From positions 1-44,232 of the forward strand of contig JADCEL010000020.1 of the NCBI GenBank assembly GCA_020250125.1: 44,232 nucleotides of DNA, read 5' to 3'. This DNA is from Rhodobacter sp. Lineage in GTDB: Bacteria; Pseudomonadota; Alphaproteobacteria; Rhodobacterales; Rhodobacteraceae. Both the position numbers and the translations under genes were made by a program. Below, in pieces: positions 18,305-27,636 of the stretch (positions are counted from its first letter, which is position 1; every line of letters begins with the position of its first letter). The notes below the pieces were generated by a model. That model did no database searches. It saw only the letters and a list, made by a program, of their open reading frames with translations, and was not told where the DNA came from.

Positions 18305-19051
18305 ATGACCGGCGCGGCGGCCAAAGGCGGCGAAGCAGGCATCATGCGCTACAGGCGCGTCCTTCTGAAAATCTCGGGCGAGGCGCTGATGGGCGATCAG
18401 GGCTACGGGCTGCATCCGCCCACCGTGAAGCGCATCGCGCAAGAGGTGAAGTCGGTCCATGATCTGGGCGTCGAGATCTGCATGGTGATCGGGGGCGGCA
18501 ATATCTTTCGCGGCCTGCAGGGCTCGGCCCAGGGCATGGAACGCACCACGGCCGATTACATGGGCATGCTGGCCACGGTGATGAATGCGCTGGCGATGCA
18601 GGCCTCTTTGGAACAGATCGGCATCTTCACCCGCGTGATTTCGGCCATTCCGATGGATCAGGTGTGCGAGCCCTATATCCGCCGCCGCGCCGTGCGGCAC
18701 CTTGAGAAAAAGCGCGTCGTCATCTTCGCCGCAGGCACCGGCAACCCCTATTTCACCACCGATACCGCCGCGACGCTGCGGGCCAGCGAAATGGCCTGCG
18801 AGGCGATCTTCAAGGGGACCAAGGTTGACGGCGTCTATGACAGGGACCCCGGGAAACACCCTGATGCCAGGCGCTATGACACGGTAAGTTATGACGAGGT
18901 GCTTCAGAAGCACCTAGGCGTGATGGATGCCTCGGCGATTGCGCTGGCGCGCGACAACAATCTGCCGATCATCGTCTTCAGTCTGGACGAACCCGGCGGC
19001 TTCCGTGGCATTCTCAGCGGGCGGGGCACCTATACGCGGGTGCAGGGCTGA
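18305..19051 (+). CDS. pyrH: UMP kinase (PyrH)
   Basis: PyrH phosphorylates UMP to UDP in pyrimidine nucleotide synthesis, as a cytoplasmic hexamer of the amino-acid-kinase fold. Visible hallmarks are [13 protein letters not shown] (residues 18-30), [10 protein letters not shown], the UMP-site region and [17 protein letters not shown] 18305 gives 248 residues with a short family-typical leader; ATG 18344 would begin right at the core. The downstream order frr-uppS-cdsA-dxr-rseP is the conserved bacterial arrangement. Confidence 0.96.
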   Translation: MTGAAAKGGEAGIMRYRRVLLKISGEALMGDQGYGLHPPTVKRIAQEVKSVHDLGVEICMVIGGGNIFRGLQGSAQGMERTTADYMGMLATVMNALAMQASLEQIGIFTRVISAIPMDQVCEPYIRRRAVRHLEKKRVVIFAAGTGNPYFTTDTAATLRASEMACEAIFKGTKVDGVYDRDPGKHPDARRYDTVSYDEVLQKHLGVMDASAIALARDNNLPIIVFSLDEPGGFRGILSGRGTYTRVQG

Positions 19052-19126
19052 GGCTATACCCATGCGCGCCCGGCGCTGCTATAGAACGCCAAAAACGCCT
19101 TGCCGCCCAGAAGAAGGGATTTCCTG

Positions 19127-19693
19127 ATGAGCCAGGACGCCACCGAGATCGATCTTGATGCCCTCCAGCGCCGGATGGACGGGGCCATGACCGCATTGCG
19201 CGCCGAATTCGCCTCGTTGCGGACGGGCCGCGCTTCGGCCTCTATCCTGGAGCCGATCCAGGTCGATGCCTATGGCCAGATGACCCCGATCAACCAGCTT
19301 GGCACCGTCAACGTGCCCGAACCGCGCATGGTGGTGATCAATGTCTGGGACAAGGGCATGATTTCAAAGGTCGAACGCGCGATCCGCGATTCGGGCATCG
19401 GCATCAATCCCGTCGTTGACGGGCCGCTGATCCGTCTGCCGATCCCGGAACTGAACGAAGAGCGGCGGCGCGAGCTGACAAAGGTTGCGGCCCAATACGC
19501 CGAACAGGCCAAGGTCGCCATCCGCAATGTGCGCCGCGACGGCATGGACCAGATCAAAAAGGCGAAAGCCGCCGGCCTGTCGGAAGACGACCAGAAGATG
19601 TATGCCGACGAGGTGCAGGAGCTGACGGACAAATCGATCGCCGTTGTGGACCGGGCGCTGGAATCGAAACAGGCAGAGATCATGCAGGTCTGA
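19127..19693 (+). CDS. frr: Ribosome recycling factor (Frr)
   Basis: Frr, with EF-G, splits the post-termination ribosome. The 188 residues cover the whole family length: the helical start ([20 protein letters not shown]), [34 protein letters not shown] and the C-terminal helix ([17 protein letters not shown]). ATG 19127 has an AAGGGA motif upstream; the nine earlier codons of the open frame do not fit. It lies 75 bases after pyrH. Confidence 0.97.
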   Translation: MSQDATEIDLDALQRRMDGAMTALRAEFASLRTGRASASILEPIQVDAYGQMTPINQLGTVNVPEPRMVVINVWDKGMISKVERAIRDSGIGINPVVDGPLIRLPIPELNEERRRELTKVAAQYAEQAKVAIRNVRRDGMDQIKKAKAAGLSEDDQKMYADEVQELTDKSIAVVDRALESKQAEIMQV

Positions 19694-19728
19694 CCTGCAT
19701 CTTCGCCGCGCCGGAAGGGGGCAGGACC

Positions 19729-20472
19729 TTGGCCTTGGCCGAACAGCGCGACGCCCGCCCGCCCGAGCGGCGCGCGGACCATGTCGCGATCATCATGGAC
19801 GGCAACGGCCGATGGGCGACAAACCGGGGCTGGCCCCGGCTTGTCGGACACCGCAAAGGCGCCGAGCGGGTGCGCGAGATCGTGCGGTCCGCGCCTGACC
19901 TCGGCATCCGCTGGCTGACCATCTATGCCTTTTCCACGGAAAACTGGAAACGCTCCACCGAAGAGGTGCTGGGCCTGATGTCGATCTTCGCGCGCTACAT
20001 CGAGCGCGAGGCAGACCGGCTGGCGGCCGAAGGGGTTCGGATGCGCTTCATCGGGGACCGTTCGCGGCTGGACCCGAAGCTGCAACGCCTGATGGCCGGG
20101 ATTGAAGAGCGCACTGCCGGTCTGTCGCTTCTCAATCTGACGGTTGCGATCAATTATGGCGGGCGCAACGAATTGCTGCGCGCCGCGCGCAAGCTTGCCG
20201 ACAGGGTCGTCCGGGGCCAGGTGGCGGTCGAGGCTGTTGACGAGGACATGCTGGAAAGCTGCCTCGACACCCATGATCTTCCCGACCCCGATCTGGTGAT
20301 CCGCACCAGCGGCGAGACCCGGATTTCCAACTTCCTGCTGTGGCAGTCGGCCTATTCCGAATACGAATTCACCCCCACGCTGTGGCCCGATTTCACTGCG
20401 GCAGAGCTTGCCGCGATCATCGGGCGGTATGGTGGCCGCGAACGGCGCTTCGGTTCGGCGGCCCCGGCATGA
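19729..20472 (+). CDS. uppS: Undecaprenyl diphosphate synthase (UppS)
   Basis: UppS extends farnesyl diphosphate with eight isopentenyl units in cis configuration to make the C55 lipid carrier for peptidoglycan and LPS. The catalytic motif IIMDGNGRWA contains D24; later motifs are RLVGHRKGAERVREIV, YAFSTENWKRS and DLVIRTSGETRISNFLLWQSAYSE, the last at the substrate and Mg2+ site. The gene starts with TTG, either 19729 (247 residues) or 19735; AGGA lies better spaced for 19735. Its stop overlaps the cdsA start. Confidence 0.95.
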   Translation: MALAEQRDARPPERRADHVAIIMDGNGRWATNRGWPRLVGHRKGAERVREIVRSAPDLGIRWLTIYAFSTENWKRSTEEVLGLMSIFARYIEREADRLAAEGVRMRFIGDRSRLDPKLQRLMAGIEERTAGLSLLNLTVAINYGGRNELLRAARKLADRVVRGQVAVEAVDEDMLESCLDTHDLPDPDLVIRTSGETRISNFLLWQSAYSEYEFTPTLWPDFTAAELAAIIGRYGGRERRFGSAAPA

Positions 20473-21260
20473 CCGCAACCGGCACCTGGGCTGATCTTGG
20501 GCCGCGCATGGTCTCGGGGGCGGCGATGGTTGTGGTCGGCGCTGCGGCTGTCTGGGCCGGCGGCTGGTGGTTTGGCACGCTGGCGATTGTGGCCGCCGGG
20601 CTGATGATCTGGGAACTGGCGGCGATGATCCGCCCGGATCAGCCTGTGGCGGCACGGCTTCTTGGGCTGGCCGCTGCATCGGGGGTGCTGCTGGCCCTTG
20701 TGGTTCCGGGTGTCACGGGCCTGGCCATTCTGGCCGTGGTGGCACTGTCCGGCGCCGTCCTGCTGCGCAGCCACGCCGCGATCTTTGCCATTTACGGTTT
20801 TGCCATCCTGCTGGCTGCCTGGGGGCTTGTCGGCTTTCGCGCCGATTATGGCATGGTCTGGCTGATCTGGCTGGTCCTTGTCGTTGTCGTCACCGATATT
20901 GCCGGATACTTCGCCGGCCGCACGTTCGGTGGCCCCAGGTTCTGGCCGGCCGTCAGTCCGAAAAAGACCTGGTCCGGCACGATTGCCGGCTGGATCGCCG
21001 CGGCGCTGGTCGGGCTGGTGTTCCTGCGCTTCACCACCGCCGGGCCGGACCTGCCGTGGATTTCCGCCGCCCTGTCGCTGGCCTCGCAGATGGGCGATAT
21101 CGCCGAAAGCGCCATCAAGCGGCGCATGGGCGTGAAGGACAGCTCGCACCTGATTCCCGGTCACGGCGGGCTGATGGACCGCTTCGACGGGCTGCTTGGG
21201 GCCGCGCTGCTGATGCTGCTGGTGGCGCTGATCGTCGTCGTCCCCGAGGTGCGCCCCTGA
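20469..21260 (+). CDS. cdsA: Phosphatidate cytidylyltransferase (CdsA)
   Basis: CdsA makes CDP-diacylglycerol from CTP and phosphatidate, feeding all phospholipid synthesis. The 263-residue inner-membrane protein has about seven helices and the family signature near the C-terminus (SQMGDIAESAIKRRMGVKDSSHLIPGHGGLMDRFDG). The upstream motif VTDIAGYFAGRTFGG and SPKKTWSGTI are also intact. ATG 20469 overlaps the uppS stop as ATGA, fixing the start. The next gene, dxr, overlaps its stop by one base. Confidence 0.96.
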   Translation: MTATGTWADLGPRMVSGAAMVVVGAAAVWAGGWWFGTLAIVAAGLMIWELAAMIRPDQPVAARLLGLAAASGVLLALVVPGVTGLAILAVVALSGAVLLRSHAAIFAIYGFAILLAAWGLVGFRADYGMVWLIWLVLVVVVTDIAGYFAGRTFGGPRFWPAVSPKKTWSGTIAGWIAAALVGLVFLRFTTAGPDLPWISAALSLASQMGDIAESAIKRRMGVKDSSHLIPGHGGLMDRFDGLLGAALLMLLVALIVVVPEVRP

Positions 21261-22432
21261 TGCGGCGGATTTCGGTTTTCGGTGCCACCGGCTCGATCGG
21301 GGAAAACACGCTGGACCTGCTGACGCCCGGCAGCGTGCAGGTTGTGGCGCTGACCGGGGGCAGGCAGGTGGACCGGCTTGCCGCCCGGGCGCGCCGCTTT
21401 GATGCGGATATCGCCGTCACCGCCCACCCCGAATGCTACGGCGCGCTGAAGGACGCCCTGGCAGGCACGCGAACGCAAGTGGCCGCAGGCGCCGCTGCCG
21501 TGGCCGAGGCCGCCGACCGGCAGGCGGACTGGGTGATGTCCGCCATCGTCGGGGCGGCGGGTCTGGTTCCGGGCATGCGGGCGCTGGCCCATGGCGGCAC
21601 CCTGGCCCTGGCCAACAAGGAAAGCCTGGTGACGGCGGGTCCGGTTCTGATGGCAGCCGCCGCGCGGCACGGGGCCACGATCCTGCCGGTGGACAGCGAA
21701 CATTCCGCCGTCTTCCAGGCCCTGACAGGCGAAGACCCCGCAGCGGTGGAACGGGTGATCCTGACCGCCTCGGGCGGGCCGTTCCGCACCTGGCCGGCAA
21801 AGCGCATGGCGGCTGCCACCCCGGCAGAGGCGGTGGCGCACCCGAACTGGGCGATGGGACGGCGCATTTCCGTCGATTCCGCCTCGATGTTCAACAAGGC
21901 GCTGGAGCTGATCGAAACGCGCGAGTTCTTCGGCTTTGATCCCGACCGGATCGAAGTGATCATCCATCCGCAATCCATCGTACACGCCCTTGTCGGCTTT
22001 CGCGACGGGGGCATGATGGCCCATCTCGGGCCGGCCGACATGCGCCATGCCATTGGCTACGCGCTGAACTGGCCGCGCCGCGATCATGTGCCTGTCGCGC
22101 GGCTGGACCTTGCGGAACTGGCGCAGCTGACCTTCGAGGCCCCCGATGAGGCGCGCTTTCCCGCGCTGCGGCTGGCGCGCGCGGTGATGGAGGTGCGCGG
22201 CCTGTCGGGCGCGGTGTTCAATGCCGCAAAGGAGGTGGCCCTTGATCACTTCCTTGCGGGCGGGGTTGGATTTGCCGACATGGCAGCCATAGTTGAGGTT
22301 GTGCTGGACAGGCTTTCCGGCGAGATGCGCCGCGAAAACACCCTTCTGACCCTTGAGGACGTGATTGCGATGGACCATCTCGCCCGCAGGACCACCGAAG
22401 ACACGGTTCGTCACCGTCATTGGCAGAGGTAG
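21260..22432 (+). CDS. dxr: 1-deoxy-D-xylulose 5-phosphate reductoisomerase (Dxr)
   Basis: Dxr catalyses the second step of the MEP isoprenoid pathway, turning DXP to MEP with NADPH. The NADPH loop GATGSIG is at residues 8-14; ANKESLV, the metal-binding VDSEHSAVFQ and the flexible-loop region NWAMGRRISVDSASMFNKALE are present. The length of 390 residues is normal. ATG 21260 forms a TGATG junction with cdsA. The pathway supplies UppS, and CrtB and bacteriochlorophyll phytyl chains, so this operon feeds the pigments at 557-7565. Confidence 0.97.
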   Translation: MRRISVFGATGSIGENTLDLLTPGSVQVVALTGGRQVDRLAARARRFDADIAVTAHPECYGALKDALAGTRTQVAAGAAAVAEAADRQADWVMSAIVGAAGLVPGMRALAHGGTLALANKESLVTAGPVLMAAAARHGATILPVDSEHSAVFQALTGEDPAAVERVILTASGGPFRTWPAKRMAAATPAEAVAHPNWAMGRRISVDSASMFNKALELIETREFFGFDPDRIEVIIHPQSIVHALVGFRDGGMMAHLGPADMRHAIGYALNWPRRDHVPVARLDLAELAQLTFEAPDEARFPALRLARAVMEVRGLSGAVFNAAKEVALDHFLAGGVGFADMAAIVEVVLDRLSGEMRRENTLLTLEDVIAMDHLARRTTEDTVRHRHWQR

Positions 22433-22435
22433 AAC

Positions 22436-23773
22436 TTGGATTTCTTCGCGTTGATCCCGTCGTTCGGCGGCTTTGTCTGGACGCTTCTTGCGTTTGTCGT
22501 CGCCCTGTCTGTCATCGTCGCGGTGCATGAATACGGCCATTACATCGTGGCCCGGTGGTCGGGGATCGATGCCGATGTCTTTTCCATCGGTTTCGGTCCG
22601 GTGCTGATGTCGCGGACCGACCGGCGCGGCACCAAATGGCAGGTGGCCGCCTTGCCCTTCGGCGGCTTCGTCAAGTTCAGGGGGGATGCCAATGCCGCGT
22701 CTGCCAAAGACGCGGCGGCGATGAGCGGGCTGAGCCAGGCCGAACTGCGCCGCACCATGCATGGCGCGCCGCTCTGGGCGCGGTCGGCCACGGTTGCCGC
22801 CGGCCCGGCCTTCAACTTCATGCTGTCGATCCTGCTTTTTGCCGGTTTCTTCCTGTGGCAGGGAATCGCAACAGACAAGCCCGTGGTGGGCCAGGTCAAG
22901 GCGATGCCCGGCTTTGAAACGGCGCTGAAGCCGGGTGACCGCATTCTGGCCGTGGACGGGCAGGAGACGCCTGATTTCGAAACCTTCGGCAAGGTCACCG
23001 AAGCGCTGGAACCCGTGACCCCGGTATCCTACCGCGTGCAGCGCGGTGACCAGGTGCTGACCCTGGACGGCCCGTTCCCCTTTCCGCCGGTCGTGGAGTC
23101 GGTGCAGCCGACCTCGGCGGCGATGCAGGCGGGTCTTGCGGCGGGCGATGTGATTCTGTCCGTCGACGGAACGCCTGTCACGGCCTTTGCGCAGATGCGC
23201 GAGGCGGTGGGCAATTCCGGCGGCGCGCCGCTTGCCCTGACTGTCTGGCGCGCGGGCGAGGTTTTCGACGTCTCGCTGGAACCGCGGCGCATGGATATTC
23301 CGCTGTCGGAAGGCGGTTTTGAAACGCGCTGGCTGATCGGGTTGACCGGGGGGCTGGTTTTTGTGCCGGAAACCCGCACACCGGGTCTGTCCGAGGCGAT
23401 CAGCCTCGGCGCGCAGCAGACCTGGGGGGCGATCACCCTGACGGTTTCGGGCCTTGTCCATATGATTACCGGGGCCATCAGCACCTGCAATCTCAGCGGT
23501 CCGATCACCATCGCCGAAACCTCCGGCGCGGCGGCCACCCTGGGGCTGGCCAGTTTCCTGTGGTTCATCGCAGTGCTTTCGACCGCCGTCGGGTTTGCCA
23601 ACCTGATCCCGGTTCCGGTACTGGATGGCGGCCATCTGGTGTTTCACGCGTATGAGGCGGTGACCGGCCGTCCGCCGTCTGACAGGGCATTGCGCATCCT
23701 GATGGCGGGGGGGCTTGCCGTGATCATCTCTCTGATGCTGCTGGCGCTTTCGAATGACATCTTCTGCCCCTGA
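22436..23773 (+). CDS. rseP: Site-2 intramembrane metalloprotease RseP
   Basis: RseP cleaves membrane-embedded substrates such as anti-sigma factors and signal-peptide remnants. The zinc motif HEYGH is at residues 31-35 in the first helix, and the second metal-site motif appears as NLIPVPVLDGGH near the C-terminus. Between them are two PDZ domains (VVGQVKAMPGFETALKPGDRI; VVESVQPTSAAMQAGL), as in E. coli RseP. The length is 445 residues. It starts with TTG three bases after the dxr stop; no better start lies downstream before the active site. Confidence 0.95.
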   Translation: MDFFALIPSFGGFVWTLLAFVVALSVIVAVHEYGHYIVARWSGIDADVFSIGFGPVLMSRTDRRGTKWQVAALPFGGFVKFRGDANAASAKDAAAMSGLSQAELRRTMHGAPLWARSATVAAGPAFNFMLSILLFAGFFLWQGIATDKPVVGQVKAMPGFETALKPGDRILAVDGQETPDFETFGKVTEALEPVTPVSYRVQRGDQVLTLDGPFPFPPVVESVQPTSAAMQAGLAAGDVILSVDGTPVTAFAQMREAVGNSGGAPLALTVWRAGEVFDVSLEPRRMDIPLSEGGFETRWLIGLTGGLVFVPETRTPGLSEAISLGAQQTWGAITLTVSGLVHMITGAISTCNLSGPITIAETSGAAATLGLASFLWFIAVLSTAVGFANLIPVPVLDGGHLVFHAYEAVTGRPPSDRALRILMAGGLAVIISLMLLALSNDIFCP

Positions 23774-24128
23774 ACCGATGTCAGCGCCCTGTTGGTCCCG
23801 GTGATGCCGCAGCCCGGCGGCAGACCGGCCCCAAACCGAAGGAAAGAAGAACGCGGCGGGCAGGCTGTGCCTGGCGCGGATCGGGGCCCTTCGCGTGCCG
23901 CCGGTCTGAACCGGGGCAGGATTTTCGGGCACGGCGCCATCATGGCCGGGCTTCCCGACGGGGCCTCAGCGGGGCCTGCCGTTGCCCGTCACCGATGCCT
24001 TGATCCCGCAAGGCAGCCCCCGGCACAGCCTGCCCGCAGACTTCCGCCGTGCTGCGCCACAGGCTTTTGACAACCCCGGTCAATACCGGTAGTCAGAAGT
24101 CCTTGGGCAAGACGGGGTGGTTCGGACG
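23774..24128. other. Gene-free gap between rseP and bamA
   Basis: These 355 bases carry no convincing gene; open frames here have no recognisable content. The gap splits the long cluster into a pyrH-rseP half and a bamA-lpxB half, and a promoter candidate lies near its end (24067-24095). Confidence 0.5.
24067..24095 (+). promoter_or_regulatory. Candidate sigma-70 promoter for bamA
   Basis: TTGACA at 24067-24072 is a perfect -35 box. TAGTCA at 24090-24095 sits at the ideal 17-base spacing but is a weak -10. It is 34 bases upstream of the bamA start. Confidence 0.45.
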
Positions 24129-26471
24129 ATGCAGCAGAAGTCAGCCGCAAGGGCGACCGGCACAGTCATGGGCCTGCATCCGCAACGTCATCTGTTTCTG
24201 GCGGCTTCAGCCCTGATTTCAGCCTTCTGGCTTTTGTTTGCAACCTCTGCCGTGGCGCAGGATTACCAGTTCTCAAGCGTCCGCGTCGAGGGCAACCAGC
24301 GCGTCGACAGCGCGACCGTGCTGCGCTATGCGGGAATCACTGTCGGCCAGACCCTGACAGCGGGGCAGTTGAACGACGCCGTTCAGGCCGTGACAAACTC
24401 CGGCCTGTTTGAGACGGTCGATGTCGAGACAGAGGGCGGCGTGCTTGTGCTGCGCGTCAGGGAATTCCCGACGATCAACGTCATCAGCTTTGAAGGCAAC
24501 AGGCGCCTCACCGACGAAGAGATTGACGCCGTCGTTCAATCCGAATCGCGCCGCATCTATTCGCCCGCGCAGGCCGAGGCTGATGCCGCCGCAATTGCCG
24601 AAGCCTATACGGCGGCGGGTCGCATCGCGGCGACGGTCACCCCCAAGATCATCCGCCGGTCCGAAAACCGCGTGGACCTTGTGTTCGAGATCACCGAAGG
24701 CCGCGTCGTCGAGGTGGAAAGGCTGGCCTTCGTCGGCAACCGTGCCTTTTCCGACCGCCGCCTGCGCCAGGTGCTGGAAACCAAGCAGGCGGGCCTGCTG
24801 CGGACCTTCATCCGGGCCGACACCTTCATTGCCGACCGGATCGAGCTGGACAAACAGCTTTTGCGCGATTTCTACGCCGCGCGCGGGTTTGTCGATTTCG
24901 AGGTGCTTGACGCCACCTCTGCCGTCTCGGCAGAGCGTGACGGCTTTTTCGTTACATTCACCCTGCGGGAAGGCCAGAGATTCAGTGTCGGCAAGGTCGA
25001 CACCATCAGCGAGATTCCCGAGATCGATCCTGTGCCCTTTGCCGATGTGGTGCGCCTGCGCCCGGGCGTGACCTATTCCCCTGCCGTCATCGACAACAAC
25101 ATTGCGCGGATGGAAAACCTTGCCCTGCAGCAGGGCCTGAATTTCATCCGCGTGGAACCGCGCGTCACCCGCAACGACCGCGACCTGACGCTTGATGTCA
25201 CCTTTGCCATCACCCGCGGGCCGCGCATCTTTGTCGAACGCATCGACATCGAAGGCAATACCACCACCCTGGACGAGGTCGTCCGGCGCGAGTTCCGCAC
25301 GGTCGAAGGCGATCCTTTCAACCCGCGCGAAATCCGCCGTGCCGCCGAACGCATCCGCGCCCTTGGCTTTTTCTCGGATGTGCAGGTCGACAGCCAGCCC
25401 GGCACCGCTGAGGATCAGGTCATCGTCAACGTCGATGTGGTGGAGCAACCGACAGGCACGCTGTCGCTGGGGGCCAGCTTTTCGGTGTCCGACGGGGTCG
25501 GGCTGAACCTTGGCTTTACCGAGACGAACTTTCTTGGCCGGGGTCAGACCGTCGGACTGAGCGTTTCGGGCGGCGCGGACAACCTTGATCTTACAGCCAG
25601 TTTCTTCGAGCCGGCCTTCCTCGACCGGGACCTTGGCTTCCGGCTGTCCCTCTTCTCGTCCAACACAGAGCAGTTCAACGCCTTTTACAACACCGATGTT
25701 ATCGGCGGGCGCACCTCGCTGTCCTTCCCGGCGGGTGACTACTCGCGCTTCGAACTGCGCTACCTTCTGAAACAGGAAGAGCTGACCGATGTCAGCGTCA
25801 ACTCCTCGACCATCCTCAAGCGTGACGAGCTTCGCGGTCCGCTGGTCACAAGCGCGCTTGGCTATCTGTACGACTATGATACCCGGACCGGGGCGCTGAA
25901 TCCGCTGGGCGGTGTGCAGTTGCGCTTTGGTCAGGATTTCGCCGGGGTCGGCGGCGATGTGCAATCGATCACCACCTCTGCCCTGGCCAGAATCGAACGC
26001 CGTGTCCTGAACGAAGAGGTGACCTTGCGGGCCACGTTCGAGGCAGCCGCGCTGAACATGATCGAAGACGACAGTCGCGTGACCGACCGTTACTTCGGAA
26101 ACGGCGAAATCCGCGGCTTTGAAACCAATGGCATCGGTCCGCGCGACCTGACGGCGGTGAACCAGGACGCGCTGGGCGGCAACTATTCCGCCGTGGCCCG
26201 CCTTGAGGCGGAATTCCCCCTGGGCATCCCGAATGAATACGGCCTGAAGGGCGGCATCTTCATGGATGCAGGCTCTGTCTGGTCGCTCAACGATATCCAG
26301 GGAACGGCCGGACCTGTTGATGACAGCTTCCATCTGCGCGCAGTTCTGGGCGTATCGGTGTTCTGGACCACGCCGATCGGCCCGCTGCGCTTCAACTTCA
26401 CCAGGGCCATCGTTAAGGAAGACTACGACAGGGAACAGAATTTCGACCTGACCGTGTCCACGACCTTCTGA
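24129..26471 (+). CDS. bamA: Outer membrane protein assembly factor BamA
   Basis: BamA folds beta-barrel proteins into the outer membrane. After a signal peptide (hydrophobic LFLAASALISAFWLLFATSAVAQ) come five POTRA repeats, the first beginning FSSVRVEGNQRVDSATV and the last IFVERIDIEGNTTTLDEVV. A C-terminal 16-strand barrel occupies roughly the last 380 residues, with GNGEIRGFETNGIGPRD in the lid-loop motif region and a terminal aromatic (STTF) typical of barrels. ATG 24129 (780 residues) has GGGGTGG eight bases upstream; GTG 24117 is an alternative. Confidence 0.96.
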   Translation: MQQKSAARATGTVMGLHPQRHLFLAASALISAFWLLFATSAVAQDYQFSSVRVEGNQRVDSATVLRYAGITVGQTLTAGQLNDAVQAVTNSGLFETVDVETEGGVLVLRVREFPTINVISFEGNRRLTDEEIDAVVQSESRRIYSPAQAEADAAAIAEAYTAAGRIAATVTPKIIRRSENRVDLVFEITEGRVVEVERLAFVGNRAFSDRRLRQVLETKQAGLLRTFIRADTFIADRIELDKQLLRDFYAARGFVDFEVLDATSAVSAERDGFFVTFTLREGQRFSVGKVDTISEIPEIDPVPFADVVRLRPGVTYSPAVIDNNIARMENLALQQGLNFIRVEPRVTRNDRDLTLDVTFAITRGPRIFVERIDIEGNTTTLDEVVRREFRTVEGDPFNPREIRRAAERIRALGFFSDVQVDSQPGTAEDQVIVNVDVVEQPTGTLSLGASFSVSDGVGLNLGFTETNFLGRGQTVGLSVSGGADNLDLTASFFEPAFLDRDLGFRLSLFSSNTEQFNAFYNTDVIGGRTSLSFPAGDYSRFELRYLLKQEELTDVSVNSSTILKRDELRGPLVTSALGYLYDYDTRTGALNPLGGVQLRFGQDFAGVGGDVQSITTSALARIERRVLNEEVTLRATFEAAALNMIEDDSRVTDRYFGNGEIRGFETNGIGPRDLTAVNQDALGGNYSAVARLEAEFPLGIPNEYGLKGGIFMDAGSVWSLNDIQGTAGPVDDSFHLRAVLGVSVFWTTPIGPLRFNFTRAIVKEDYDREQNFDLTVSTTF

Positions 26472-27064
26472 TGCGTCCGTTCTGCCTGATTGCCCTGTCT
26501 CTTGGCCTGCTGGCGGCCTGTCCGGCCGGGGCGCAGATGTCGCTGGGCGAACCGGTTGCCACGGCCGGCCCGATTCTGACGCTTGACCAGAATCGGCTTT
26601 ATGCCGACTCGCGCTATGGGCGGCAGAGCCAGGCCGCGATCGATGCCGAGGCAAAGGCGCTGGTCGCAGAAAACCGCAGTCTGGAAGCCGCGCTGGAGGC
26701 CGAGGAAGCCGCGCTGGCGGAACGGCGCCCCGGCCTTCCCGCCGCCGAGTTCGAAACCCTTGCGCAGGCCTTTGATGCCAAGGTCAAGGAGATCCGCCGG
26801 GCACGCGATGCCAGGGCGCGCGATCTGTCGATGCGGCAGGAACAGTCGCAGCGGGCCTTTCTGCAAGAGGTTGTCCCGATCCTAAACCAGATCCGGACCG
26901 AAATGGGGGCCGAGCTTATTCTTGATCGGGCCCTGGTGATCTGGTCCAGTCCCAGCATCGACATCACCGATCTTGCGATCGAGCGCATTGACCGGACGCT
27001 GCCGGATACGGGGACGGTTCCCGAACCCGCCGCCGATCCGCCGCCCGCCGCCAGCCAGGACTAG
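26471..27064 (+). CDS. OmpH/Skp-like periplasmic chaperone
   Basis: Skp-type chaperones hold unfolded outer-membrane proteins on the way to BamA. The 197 residues begin with an export signal, then a short beta segment (ILTLDQNRLYADSRYG) and a long Ala/Glu/Arg-rich helical hairpin (about residues 55-135), and a return strand (GAELILDRALVIWSS), the expected Skp architecture. The tail is Pro/Ala-rich. The signal contains LLAAC ending at C17, which fits a lipoprotein box, though a signal peptidase I cut after AGA is also possible. ATG 26471 overlaps the bamA stop by one base. Confidence 0.88.
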   Translation: MRPFCLIALSLGLLAACPAGAQMSLGEPVATAGPILTLDQNRLYADSRYGRQSQAAIDAEAKALVAENRSLEAALEAEEAALAERRPGLPAAEFETLAQAFDAKVKEIRRARDARARDLSMRQEQSQRAFLQEVVPILNQIRTEMGAELILDRALVIWSSPSIDITDLAIERIDRTLPDTGTVPEPAADPPPAASQD

Positions 27065-27156
27065 GACCGCCGTGCTTGTTTCGGCGGGCCAAGGTTGCTA
27101 ACCATCGGCAGAGTTGCGCTGCGGCGCAATCCCCTTGACGTCGCAAGGAGTGCGCG

Positions 27157-27630
27157 ATGCCTGATTCCGCCGTTGCCCCGGCCCCGACCACTGCCGATCT
27201 TGCCCTGATCCAGCGGATCATTCCGCACCGCTATCCCTTCCTGATGATCGACAGGGTGCAGGACATCGTGATCGACCAGTCCTGCGTCGGCATCAAGAAC
27301 GTGACCTGCAACGAACCGCAGTTTCAGGGCCACTTTCCCGGCATGCCGATCTTTCCGGGCGTGCTGATCATCGAGGCGATGGCCCAGACCTCGGGCGTGC
27401 TGGTGGGATTGTCGATGGACCTGGTGGACAGGAAGGCCAATGTCTTCTTCATGGGGGTTGATGGTGTGAAATTCCGCCGCAAGGTCGTGCCCGGCGACGT
27501 GCTGGAACTGCATGTGCGGGCGCTGCGCGGCGGTGGGCGGGTGTGGAAGTTCGAAGGCAGGGCGATGGTTGGGGCAGACCTGTGCTGCGAGGCCACCTTC
27601 ATGGCCATGTTCGATGTGCCAAAGGCCTGA
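27157..27630 (+). CDS. fabZ: 3-hydroxyacyl-ACP dehydratase (FabZ)
   Basis: FabZ dehydrates 3-hydroxyacyl-ACP in fatty-acid elongation and competes with lipid A synthesis for hydroxymyristoyl-type substrates. The hot-dog fold is complete in 157 residues; the catalytic pair is H59 (in [11 protein letters not shown]) and E73 (in IIEAMAQ). It lies 92 bases after the skp-like gene and six before lpxA. In many Proteobacteria lpxD sits just before fabZ; here it does not. Confidence 0.97.
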   Translation: MPDSAVAPAPTTADLALIQRIIPHRYPFLMIDRVQDIVIDQSCVGIKNVTCNEPQFQGHFPGMPIFPGVLIIEAMAQTSGVLVGLSMDLVDRKANVFFMGVDGVKFRRKVVPGDVLELHVRALRGGGRVWKFEGRAMVGADLCCEATFMAMFDVPKA

Positions 27631-27636
27631 CCGCAG

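Noticed and set aside
20567..21259. In-frame extension of dxr through cdsA
   Set aside because: No Dxr similarity before ATG 21260, and cdsA fills this stretch in another frame.
21161..23932. A 923-codon open frame on the minus strand opposite dxr and rseP
   Set aside because: dxr and rseP on the other strand are unmistakable; the mirror frame has no family features.
23774..24116. Small genes in the rseP-bamA gap
   Set aside because: Short frames lack ribosome-binding sites and recognisable sequence.
24273..26654. A 793-codon open frame opposite bamA
   Set aside because: Same reason: antisense of bamA, composition typical of shadow frames.
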